Shown here one piece after another: positions 9,341 through 16,979 of a stretch of DNA of 64,000 nucleotides. The position numbers were made by a program, and so were the translations under genes. The stretch is from Verrucomicrobiota bacterium (GTDB lineage: Bacteria > Verrucomicrobiota > Verrucomicrobiia > Opitutales > Opitutaceae). Below the pieces are notes generated by a model, which was not told the origin of the DNA, did not search any database, and saw only the letters and a list, made by a program, of their open reading frames with translations. The DNA is taken from the NCBI GenBank assembly GCA_016235555.1, contig JACRKC010000088.1, forward strand, positions 116,234 to 180,233, read 5' to 3'. Within the stretch, counting starts at the first letter, position 1, and each line of letters starts with the position of its first letter.

Positions 9341-10450
9341 TCAAGGCGCCGGGCGCAGGAACCACGGCTTTGCGGTTGGCTCGTTCTTGAGGAACGCGAG
9401 CAACAACTCGCCGACTTTGCGGCGACCGGACTCCGAAGGATGCGTGCCGTCGGGACCGCAATCCTCGCGCGCCCACACAAATCCATCCGCGCGGCCCTTG
9501 GTGCCGTCGGTCCATAGATAGGCGCCCCACGCAAGCCAAGGTGCGCGCACGGCGCTTCTCGCGGAGTCGAAATTCAGCTCGGGCGAGCCGGCGATCTGGT
9601 CGGCGATGAGCCACTGCACGGCGAAGGCGGTTTCGTAGGCGTGCGGCTCGGGATTGAGCGGGGTGGAGGCGTAGCCGCCGTAGGTGCGGCTGGAGAGATA
9701 GGCGAGCTTGAGGTTGGGAAACCGGGCGTGGAGGTTGTGCAGCGTTGCGAGCAGGTCGGCCTGGAGTTTTCGCGCTTCGGCGGGAAACGGGCGGGTCGGT
9801 CCGGCGTTGGCCTGCTTGAGCCACACGACCTGCACTTGTTGCGCGGTGACGCCGGCGGCGCGGAGGCGGTCGGCGGTGACCGTCCAGTAATTCGCGTCGG
9901 GCTTCGCGGTGATGGCGGCCGTCTGGCCACCCTGCGCGCCGTCGACGATCACGAGGCGAGGGTGCAAGGCGGCATCGGCGCGGGCGAGTTTGAGGAAGGC
10001 CTGCGATTCCTGCGTGGTGTTCGACATGCCGCAGGTGAGCAGGACGATCTTGCCATCCGCGGCGGGGCGGCCGTCGGCGTCGAGCGGGAGCACCGAGCGG
10101 GCGAGTTGCAACCCGGCGGCGGCGTGCGCGGCGGGCGGGGTGTTGCGACCGTCGGGGTAAAGGCCGCCGGGTTCGCCGTGGTATTTTCCGGCGGCGAGAT
10201 CGGGCAGCGGCACGAGGCCGGTCGATGCGCGCGGCGGATTTTTCGCGGCGTAGTCGCGATTGCGCTGCGCGGCGTCCTGCTGGTTGCGGCGCGCCATGAC
10301 ACCCTGCGCATACGCGCGTTCTTCGGCGGTGATGGGCTCGCCGCGATCGCGTTTGGCCTTGATGGCGTCGAATTTCGGATCGGCGGGCCGCGCGAGCGCC
10401 GTGGAGGCGGCGAGCAGGGCGAACAGCGTGACAAGGAAACGGCAGTTCAT
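9341..10450 (-). CDS. Secreted SGNH/GDSL-fold hydrolase-like protein
   Basis: Protein of 369 residues with signal peptide MNCRFLVTLFALLAASTALA. The central region looks like an SGNH hydrolase: a block-I-like segment KIVLLTCGMSNT with Ser143, a Gly-rich GAQGGQ at about 171, and a C-terminal DGTHPSESGR in which Asp334 and His337 fit the Asp-x-x-His dyad. Such enzymes are often carbohydrate esterases that remove acetyl groups from plant or algal polysaccharides, which would suit the neighbouring hydrolases. The substrate is unknown. The N-terminal 110 residues have no recognisable domain. It ends a minus-strand pair with the ABC permease upstream (61-base gap), but the two need not be functionally linked. 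Confidence 0.75.
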   Translation of the reverse strand: MNCRFLVTLFALLAASTALARPADPKFDAIKAKRDRGEPITAEERAYAQGVMARRNQQDAAQRNRDYAAKNPPRASTGLVPLPDLAAGKYHGEPGGLYPDGRNTPPAAHAAAGLQLARSVLPLDADGRPAADGKIVLLTCGMSNTTQESQAFLKLARADAALHPRLVIVDGAQGGQTAAITAKPDANYWTVTADRLRAAGVTAQQVQVVWLKQANAGPTRPFPAEARKLQADLLATLHNLHARFPNLKLAYLSSRTYGGYASTPLNPEPHAYETAFAVQWLIADQIAGSPELNFDSARSAVRAPWLAWGAYLWTDGTKGRADGFVWAREDCGPDGTHPSESGRRKVGELLLAFLKNEPTAKPWFLRPAP

Positions 10451-10511
10451 GGCGGGGAAGGGTGGCAGGAAAGACGAATGATGACGCAGTGGGTGACGCG
10501 ACGGCGGCGCG

Positions 10512-12206
10512 TCACACCCGGAAAATCGCGCCGAGTTTTCTCCCGAGCAGCACGCTCAGGCCGGCGATGACGACGCCGAGGAAGACCATCGCCCAGACGC
10601 CGAGGGCGCTGGCGAGGAACTTGCCGTCGCCGAGGAGCTGGAACAGTTCGAGAATCGCCTTGGTGATCGGGTAATAAATCTGCTTTTGCGCGAGGATGAG
10701 CGAGTCGCTCACCTCGAGCATCGCGAAGGCAAACGCGAGCAAGCCACCGGCAATGAGGTTGGCGGCGATGAGCGGGAGGGTGATGCGGGCGACGGATTTG
10801 AGCGGCGGGGCACCGAGGTTCTGCGCGGCTTCCTCGAGGGTGATGCTCGTTTGCTCGAAGCCGGCGGCGGCGCTGCGCACGACGTAGGGCAGGCGGCGCA
10901 CGGAGTAGGCGATCACGAGGAGGACGGTGGGATCGCGCACGGGGTTGAGGAAGGAGAAGAAGCGGCCCTCCTGCGCCATCGCGAGGTAGCCGAACGCGAG
11001 CACGAGGCCCGGCACGGCGAGCGGCAGCATGGCGAGAAAATCGAGCACGGCGCGACCGGCGAGTCGCGTGCGCACGACGACGTAGGCGATGGCGACGCCG
11101 AGCCCGAGATCGACGAGGGTGGCGAGGCTGGCGAACTTGAGGCTGTTGGCGATCGCGGGGACGGTGAGATCGTGGCCGAGGGCGAGGCGAAAGTTGTCGA
11201 GTGTGTAAGCCTCGGGCAGCACGCTCGCATACCAGTCGCGGCCGAACGCCACGAGCACAACGCCGAGGTGCGGCAGCACGGCCACGAACGTGATCGCGGC
11301 GAACAGCGCGGTGCAGAGCCAGCCGCGCGTCGGCGGCAGCGGGCGCGGGCCGCCGGTGCTCGTGGCCTTGGCCATCATCGCGTGTCCGGCGCGGCCGAAG
11401 AGGCCCTTGCCGAGGGCGTAGAGCGCGACGGAGGTAGCGAGCATCACGGCGACGAGCGCGTAGGGAAACGGGTTGCCGCCGATGTCGCGCAGGCCGGCGT
11501 AAATCTGCACGCTGGTCACGCGATCGTAGTCGAAGACGAGCGGCGTGCCGAGTTCGGTGAACGACCAGATGAACACGATCGTGCCGCCGGCGAAGAGTCC
11601 CGGCCGGATCAGCGGCAGCGTGATGCGCACGAAGCGGCGCAGGCCGGTGCAGCCGAGGTTTTGTGCGGCTTCCTCCATCGCGGGGTCGACGTTGGCGAGC
11701 GCGGCGAGAGCGTTGAGGTAGATGATGGGGTAGAGCGAGAGGGCCTCGACGAGCGCGACGCCCCAGAAGCGGTTGGCCGCGAACCAGTCGATCGTGGCGC
11801 CGGGCGCGAGCAGGCCGGCGTGGTGGAGCAGGGCGTTGGCGGCGCCGTATTGGCCGAAAATCTGTTTGAGCCCGATCGCGCCGACGAAGGGTGGCAGGAT
11901 CATCGGCACGAGCACGAGCGAGCCGAGCAGGGCTTTGCCGGGAAAGACGAAGCGGTCGCTCAGCACCGCGAGTGGCAACGCGAGGAGCGCGGCGAGCGCG
12001 GTCGTGGCGAGCGCGAGCAGGAACGAATTGCCGAGCGCCTCGAGGTAGAGCGGATCGCGCAGCAGCGCGGCGAGGTAGGCGAGGGTGAGGCGGCCGTCGG
12101 CATCAATGAAGCCGCCGCGGAGGATCTGGAACACTGGCCAAGCGAAAAACGCCGCGAAAAACACCGCGGTGACGGCGAAAACGAGACGCGCGAGGGACTG
12201 CGACAT
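10512..12206 (-). CDS. Fused ABC transporter permease, iron(III)/thiamine type
   Basis: Inner-membrane permease of 564 residues made of two MetI-like halves, the arrangement of the FbpB/ThiP/PotB-type importers. Each half has an EAA loop that contacts the ATPase: EEAAQNLGCTGLRRFVRITL at about 178-198 and EEAAQNLGAPPLKSVARITL at about 458-478. About twelve hydrophobic segments are visible, starting with SLARLVFAVTAVFFAAFFAW. The usual partners, a periplasmic binding protein and an ATPase, are not next to it: downstream is the SGNH-like gene and upstream is a divergent barrel gene. The complex may therefore be completed from elsewhere. The substrate is not decided; ferric iron is most common for this fused layout. 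Confidence 0.9.
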   Translation of the reverse strand: MSQSLARLVFAVTAVFFAAFFAWPVFQILRGGFIDADGRLTLAYLAALLRDPLYLEALGNSFLLALATTALAALLALPLAVLSDRFVFPGKALLGSLVLVPMILPPFVGAIGLKQIFGQYGAANALLHHAGLLAPGATIDWFAANRFWGVALVEALSLYPIIYLNALAALANVDPAMEEAAQNLGCTGLRRFVRITLPLIRPGLFAGGTIVFIWSFTELGTPLVFDYDRVTSVQIYAGLRDIGGNPFPYALVAVMLATSVALYALGKGLFGRAGHAMMAKATSTGGPRPLPPTRGWLCTALFAAITFVAVLPHLGVVLVAFGRDWYASVLPEAYTLDNFRLALGHDLTVPAIANSLKFASLATLVDLGLGVAIAYVVVRTRLAGRAVLDFLAMLPLAVPGLVLAFGYLAMAQEGRFFSFLNPVRDPTVLLVIAYSVRRLPYVVRSAAAGFEQTSITLEEAAQNLGAPPLKSVARITLPLIAANLIAGGLLAFAFAMLEVSDSLILAQKQIYYPITKAILELFQLLGDGKFLASALGVWAMVFLGVVIAGLSVLLGRKLGAIFRV

Positions 12207-12279
12207 CGGCGCGGAGTGTGCGGGTGGGGCGGAGGGAGCGGCAAGTTTGTTGTCGGGCGAGCCGGCGGAATTGGGTGTG

Positions 12280-12406
12280 ACTCAAACTGAGGTCAGCGAT
12301 CGGTAGCGGCGGTCTATGACCGCCGAACGGATACCCTTGGCGCAACGCCGGCGGTCATAGACCGCCGCTACAGCCGAGGCATTCGAAAACTGACCTCACT
12401 TTGAGT
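12280..12406. repeat. Nested palindromic intergenic element, 127 bp
   Basis: Outer arms at 12280-12296 and 12390-12406 are complementary with one mismatch in 17. Inner arms at 12303-12325 and 12349-12371 are perfectly complementary over 23 bases. Each inner arm is itself a palindrome (CGGCGGTC-TAT-GACCGCCG). No coding capacity; it lies between two divergent genes. It looks like a REP-derived or MITE-like element. Confidence 0.8.
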
Positions 12407-12413
12407 TACGCCC

Positions 12414-12435
12414 GGCGGGGTTCGGCGACCCCGCC
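12414..12435. repeat. GC hairpin GGCGGGGT-tcggcg-ACCCCGCC
   Basis: Eight-base perfect arms with a six-base loop, directly beside the 127-bp nested palindrome and 50 bases before the barrel gene. It could be part of the same repeat or affect the leader of that gene; nothing in the sequence separates these options. Confidence 0.5.
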
Positions 12436-12484
12436 CTACATTTTGCTAGCCGGGCGTCGGGCGGTGGCCGACACTGCGCCGCGC

Positions 12485-13240
12485 ATGAAAAAACTCCTGA
12501 CTGCCCTGGTCTTCGCGACGGCCCCGCTGGTCGCGCAGGTCACCGAGACGCCCACGACGATCGAGCCCGGAAAGTTTTTCCTGCGCATGGACGCGGTGAC
12601 GGTCGGGGTGAACCGTGATACCACCGAGCCGAATCGCTACACCGCGCTCGGCCTCGCCTCATCGATCCTCTCGATCGGCATGACCGAGAACACGGACGTC
12701 CAGGTGGGCGCGCAGTTCTTCGTGCGCTCGACCTATCAGTTTCGCGGCACGCGCAGCTCGCGGTCGGGCTGGGGCGACACCTCGTTGCGGACGAAGTGGC
12801 GCTTCTGGCGCGACGACAAAGCGGGGGCGTCGGCGGCGGTGATTCCGTTCGTGAAAATCCCGTCGAAGGCGTCGGGCATCGGCAACAACCACATGGAAGG
12901 CGGCGTGATCGTGCCGTGGCTGAAGACGCTCGGGCCGGGGTCGGAGGTGGGCGCGATGGCCGAGTGGGACGTCGTGCGCAACGACAACAACGACGGCTAC
13001 GATTCACGCTGGTTCGCGAGCGCCTACGTGCGGCAGCATATCGTGGGCGGATTCGGCGCGTATGCGGAGAGCACGCTGGCGGTGTCGTCGGCGAGCTCGT
13101 CGAGCTTTGCGGGATCGCTGGGGGTGGGCGTGACGTTCGATTTCACGAAGCGCGCGCAACTGGACTACGGCCTGAGCCGCGGCCTCGGCGGGCGCGCGAC
13201 GGACTGGGTGAACGTGCTGCGATTGCGCTGGTCGTTTTAG
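12485..13240 (+). CDS. Putative outer-membrane beta-barrel (transporter-like) protein
   Basis: Protein of 251 residues. The ATG at 12485 gives a clean signal peptide (MKKLLTALVFATAPLVAQ); an earlier in-frame ATG at 12401 adds a non-signal extension overlapping the palindromic repeat and was not chosen. The mature part has alternating polar/hydrophobic beta-strands, with a C-terminal RLRWSF ending typical of barrels recognised by the BAM machinery. Phrases such as TKWRFWRDDKAGASAAVIPF recall the MetA-pathway phenol/transporter family of barrels. No ligand can be named. It is transcribed alone, divergent from the permease and convergent with the GH31 gene. Confidence 0.75.
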   Translation: MKKLLTALVFATAPLVAQVTETPTTIEPGKFFLRMDAVTVGVNRDTTEPNRYTALGLASSILSIGMTENTDVQVGAQFFVRSTYQFRGTRSSRSGWGDTSLRTKWRFWRDDKAGASAAVIPFVKIPSKASGIGNNHMEGGVIVPWLKTLGPGSEVGAMAEWDVVRNDNNDGYDSRWFASAYVRQHIVGGFGAYAESTLAVSSASSSSFAGSLGVGVTFDFTKRAQLDYGLSRGLGGRATDWVNVLRLRWSF

Positions 13241-13349
13241 CGTGGCGTAAAATTTTTCGCAGCCGTATGAAGCAGCGGCGGGCGTCCCGGTCCGCCGGGG
13301 CTGACGGCGAGGAGTCAGGCTCAACGGGTCGGGAGGCCCGTCCTTGGAA

Positions 13350-15590
13350 TCACGGTGCCGGCATGAATGTCCACTTTACCTCCCCGTAGCTCCACCGCTG
13401 GCCGTTGGCGTCGGGCTTGATCGCTCCCGTCCACCCACCATTCGCACCTTTTTCGACGCTGAGCTGCGTCCAGGAAAAGCCGCCTCTCTCGTAGTCGAAG
13501 GTCTCGCCGTCATCGTCGTAGAGCGAGAGCCGGCCCGGCGCGTCGCCGTAATGCCGGACTTCGAGTGCCACGGTTTCGGCGGCGGCCGGGGCCCACTGGC
13601 GGTCTTCCGCGAGCAGCGGGATCAAGGCCCCGTCCCGCACGAAGACCGGCATCGTCGCGAGGGGCGGCGTGACTTCGATGGTCTGGTTTTCGCCGGCGAA
13701 TCTGCCCGTGTGGAAATCATACCATCGGCCCGCCGGCAGCAGCACCTTGCGCGATTTCACATTCGGTGCGATGGGGGCGACGAGCAGCGAGTCGCCGAAG
13801 AAATATTGGTCCTTCACTTCGCGTGCGGCGGGCGGGATTTCATAGGGGTTGGTCGTGGCGTCGAGTTTACCGGCCACGGCTGGTTGACCCGCCGCGGCGG
13901 CACCGGTGGGAGGGCCGCTGCGCCCCGACGCCGCGCGGTCGTCTGCGGTCGGGGCGTAAAGCCCCTCCCACAACGGCATCGGGCGGATCACCGGCGTCCC
14001 CTGATGGTGATACTGCGCGAAGGCGTTGTAGAAATACGGCAGCAGACGGAGGCGCAGCGTGATGGCGTTTCGGATATGCTCTTTTACGGCGGCGTGGGTC
14101 CAGAGTTTCTGTTGCGAGGCCCAGCCGTTGTAGAGGGCGAGCGGCGAGAAACAAACCGCCTGGGTGCGGCGGAGCATGTCTTCCCCGCTGTTGCTCCCGC
14201 GCACTTCGGGTGACCAGAGCACGCCGGCGAAGCCGCTGTTGCCCAGGGCGGTGATGTAGCCGTCGAACTCGTAATTGTCGTTGTAGATCACGAACGGGTA
14301 GGGCGACGCGCCCGCGTTGGTGCCGCGGATCTGGCCCATCGTGCGGCGGTCGCCGCGGTGGAACGCCTCGAACACCGCGCGCTGAACCAGCAGCCCGTAA
14401 GTCTGCCGCAACTGCTCCGCATCGCGCCCCGAGGGAAACACCGCGGTGTCGGGCCACAGGTAGCGGTCGTAGCCGTCGACTTCGTCGAGCTTGAAGCCGC
14501 CGACCGCGCGCGGATTGAGGTCGACGATCGTGCGCTTGAGGTGGTCGACGAATATTTTTTGCGCCGCGGGCATCGTGTAGTCCGGCACAATGCCGTTCCA
14601 TACGAGGTGTGTGCCCGCATACGGGAGCAGCTCGGCGTGGAGCGGCGTCTGGGGCGCGAGGTAGGGGTTGAACCAGAGATTCACCCGCACGTGCTGCCGC
14701 TCGATCTCGGCCAGAAACGCCTTCGGGTCCGGAAAGCGAGTCTGATCCCACTCAAAGGAACAGGGATAGGCATGGCTCATCCAGCCCGGTTCGAGCCCGA
14801 GCATGTCGAGCGGGATGCCGTGGCGCCGGAATTCCGCCACATCGGCGAGCGCCTGTCCGGCGGTGGAACGCGTCGGCACGCGGGTGAGAAAACCGAGTCC
14901 CCATTTCGGTGGCAGCGCGCCGCCGCCGCAGAAAAGATTATAGCGGCGCACCGCGTCGAGCGGGCTCGGACCGGCGAACACGTAAACGTCGAGCCCCGGC
15001 GCCCCCGCGAGCACTTCGATCGAGTCGGAGCGCGGCTGGGCCTGCCAGCCTTTGCCCGTGGTGCGGTCGATCACCGGCGGCTTCTCCCGGGCGGCCAGGC
15101 GCACGCCGTGGCCCACGCTCACCCGCAGGTAGCGGGCCGAATCGAACAACACCGCGAAACCTCGCGTGGACACATAGAGCGGCACCGGGGCATGCGTGCG
15201 GCCGGCGATGCCGCGACGGCTGTCCCAGTGATCAACGTGCAATTCGAACACCGCGCCGTTGCGGCGCATCGCGGTGAAATCGACGCCGAGGCCGTAGATG
15301 TCCTCGTTCGCTGCGAGGGGAAAACGCACCGCGGTCTTTGCCGCCCATTGCCGGCCCTCGATGTCGGCCTGGTCGAGCGGAAACGCCGCCGGCGGCATCG
15401 CGGCGAGCGCTGCGCGTCTCGGTGCCATCGCACCCGCGGCGCTCAGCAGCGTCAGCGACTCCGGCTGGCCGACCGTCGCTTTCCACACGCCCGGCGCGAC
15501 TTCGGACCAGCGTAGACTCGACGCGGGTGGAATTTGTGCGAACGCGATCGCGTGAATCAGCGCGGCCAGACCAAGGGTGATGCGTTTCAT
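13350..15590 (-). CDS. Glycoside hydrolase family 31 enzyme (alpha-glucosidase/alpha-xylosidase type)
   Basis: Secreted protein of 746 residues with signal peptide MKRITLGLAALIHAIAFA. It has the N-terminal GH31 beta-sandwich, the catalytic barrel from about 225 (PPKWGLGFLTRVPTRS) and the nucleophile region GGFKLDEVDGYD with Asp369. The C-terminal domains include DQYFFGDSLLVAPI and a DUF5110-like tail. GH31 enzymes release alpha-linked glucose, xylose or galactose; the specificity here is open. Between RPMPLWEGLY and DQYFFG, where family members have a short linker, there is an extra alanine/glycine-rich stretch (about 546-590). Part of it is encoded by a palindromic genomic repeat at 13906-13971. 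The likely regulator is the LacI gene immediately upstream, same strand. Confidence 0.88.
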   Translation of the reverse strand: MKRITLGLAALIHAIAFAQIPPASSLRWSEVAPGVWKATVGQPESLTLLSAAGAMAPRRAALAAMPPAAFPLDQADIEGRQWAAKTAVRFPLAANEDIYGLGVDFTAMRRNGAVFELHVDHWDSRRGIAGRTHAPVPLYVSTRGFAVLFDSARYLRVSVGHGVRLAAREKPPVIDRTTGKGWQAQPRSDSIEVLAGAPGLDVYVFAGPSPLDAVRRYNLFCGGGALPPKWGLGFLTRVPTRSTAGQALADVAEFRRHGIPLDMLGLEPGWMSHAYPCSFEWDQTRFPDPKAFLAEIERQHVRVNLWFNPYLAPQTPLHAELLPYAGTHLVWNGIVPDYTMPAAQKIFVDHLKRTIVDLNPRAVGGFKLDEVDGYDRYLWPDTAVFPSGRDAEQLRQTYGLLVQRAVFEAFHRGDRRTMGQIRGTNAGASPYPFVIYNDNYEFDGYITALGNSGFAGVLWSPEVRGSNSGEDMLRRTQAVCFSPLALYNGWASQQKLWTHAAVKEHIRNAITLRLRLLPYFYNAFAQYHHQGTPVIRPMPLWEGLYAPTADDRAASGRSGPPTGAAAAGQPAVAGKLDATTNPYEIPPAAREVKDQYFFGDSLLVAPIAPNVKSRKVLLPAGRWYDFHTGRFAGENQTIEVTPPLATMPVFVRDGALIPLLAEDRQWAPAAAETVALEVRHYGDAPGRLSLYDDDGETFDYERGGFSWTQLSVEKGANGGWTGAIKPDANGQRWSYGEVKWTFMPAP
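13906..13971. repeat. Palindromic genomic repeat inside the GH31 coding sequence
   Basis: The 24-nt arms at 13906-13929 and 13948-13971 share a GTGGGAGGG...GCCCCGAC pattern and differ at only a few central bases when one is reversed and complemented. The element is 66 bp, a multiple of three, and is read through in frame as about residues 540-561 of the enzyme. Confidence 0.8.
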
Positions 15591-15693
15591 GGGCGGACCC
15601 GCAAGCTAGCGGACCCGCTCGCGCCAAGGCGAGCCGCGCCACCGCTTTTATGGTTAAGCGCCTGCCCGGCCTTTGCCGCGATCAATTGGATTG

Positions 15694-15758
15694 GTTGTGG
15701 CGGCGGTCTGCGACCGCGGGAGCAACGCCAGCCGGCGTTCATAGAGCGCCGCTACAGC
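15694..15758. repeat. Degenerate copy of the GGTC-NNN-GACC palindrome pair
   Basis: The left part (15701-15718) has the CGGCGGTC-TGC-GACCG palindrome. The right part (15733-15755) matches the right inner arm of the 12280-12406 element at 21 of 23 bases. The orientation and spacing of the two parts are as in that element, so this is a decayed copy, located between the LacI and GH31 genes. Confidence 0.65.
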
Positions 15759-15803
15759 TTCACCGATGCCGGGAGAGGCTGACAGCGTCGTCTAAACGGC
15801 GCT

Positions 15804-16850
15804 TCACGCGGCGGGCGGCGGCGGACGCAAGGTGGTGCCCTCGTTCCACTGGCCCTCGAGCATGAACGTGGTCGCCTGCGCGGGCAGACCATGCTCGTTG
15901 CGCTCGAGGAGGCTGATGAGGGTGTCGACCGCCAGCGCGCCGATGCCGCGGCCATTTTGCCAGATGCCACTGAGCGAGTCGCCCGGTCCCGTGCACGAGA
16001 GCCAGGCAAGGCCGAGGTCGCGCGGAATCTTCCAACCGGCCCGCGCGAGCAACACCTGCAGGCCCGGGGCGTTGGGCGAGATGATCACGTCCGGTTTTTC
16101 CCGGCGCATCCAGCGCGTGATCGTAGAGGCGTCATCCCAGTCGTCGACATAGAGCGGCGCCGCCAGTGACAACTCGGGAAACAGATCGGCGGCCACCAGG
16201 AAGCCGGCCTGCCACCGCCCTTGAAACCGATGCTGGTGCGTGCGGTGGATGATCAAGCCGGGCCGGCGGTAGCCGCGGCGGCGGCATTCGCGCACGGCCT
16301 GAAGGCTCGAAAAAAAGTGATCGTTGCAAACCGTGGTCACCGTGAGCGCCGGAAGGGGCACACTCAGGGAAACCGTCGCAAAATACTCCCACCGCAGCGC
16401 CGGCGGCGGGTCGCCCTCGGCGAGCGGCCCGAGCAACACGCCGCGAATGCCCCGGGCGTGGAGCATGTCCGAAAACCGCTCGTTCGACATGCCGTCGCGG
16501 TGCAGCCAGAACTCCTGCGCCCGGTAGCCGCGCACCGCGGCCCGCTCCAGCGCCCCCTCCCGCATCTGGCGGATCGTGGCGGAGGTGTGGTCGCGCCATC
16601 CATCCGCGGAGCGCTGGGCGCAGACCAGTGCCAGCGCCGGCCGGTCCTTGAGAGGTTTTCCCTGGCGCCGGATGCGCATCAGCGTCGAGACATACGGGTT
16701 CGGATGGTAGCCGAGTTTCTGCGCGATGGCGCGGATGCGGTCACGGGTGCGGTCCGGGATGCGCGGATTGTTGGCCAGACTCATGGAGACCGTCGCCTGC
16801 GTCACGCCGGCCTGGGCCGCGATCATCTTCATGGTAACACCCACGCTCAT
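15804..16850 (-). CDS. LacI-family transcriptional regulator
   Basis: DNA-binding sugar-responsive regulator of 348 residues. The N-terminal helix-turn-helix is clear (MKMIAAQAGVTQATVSMSLA, about residues 7-26), followed by the hinge region (RDRIRAIAQKLGYHPNPYV). A periplasmic-binding-protein-like effector domain fills residues 65-340 and dimerises in the family. It sits between the GH31 gene (same strand, downstream) and a divergent TonB receptor (129 bases upstream), the usual placement for a local repressor of both. The start at 16850 was chosen because the helix-turn-helix begins within ten residues; the ATG six codons later is an alternative. The ligand is unknown. Confidence 0.92.
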   Translation of the reverse strand: MSVGVTMKMIAAQAGVTQATVSMSLANNPRIPDRTRDRIRAIAQKLGYHPNPYVSTLMRIRRQGKPLKDRPALALVCAQRSADGWRDHTSATIRQMREGALERAAVRGYRAQEFWLHRDGMSNERFSDMLHARGIRGVLLGPLAEGDPPPALRWEYFATVSLSVPLPALTVTTVCNDHFFSSLQAVRECRRRGYRRPGLIIHRTHQHRFQGRWQAGFLVAADLFPELSLAAPLYVDDWDDASTITRWMRREKPDVIISPNAPGLQVLLARAGWKIPRDLGLAWLSCTGPGDSLSGIWQNGRGIGALAVDTLISLLERNEHGLPAQATTFMLEGQWNEGTTLRPPPPAA

Positions 16851-16979
16851 AAGTTAAGGATTTAAGCAAAAGAGGCCTTTCACCCCGGGGGGCAAACGAA
16901 AACATGCACCCATCCCTCGACGCGCCTCGACATCGCGGCGCCCGTTGCGCAACCTCCGCGCCCCTTCCCCCTGGACCTC
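16851..16979. promoter_or_regulatory. Divergent promoter region between the LacI regulator and a TonB receptor
   Basis: Both genes start outward from this 129-base gap. An AT-rich imperfect palindrome lies at 16853-16867 (GTTAAGGATTTAAGC). A related half-site, GGTTAAGCGC, occurs at 15652-15661, about 62 bases upstream of the GH31 start. These are candidates for a LacI operator, but neither is a good full palindrome. Confidence 0.3.
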
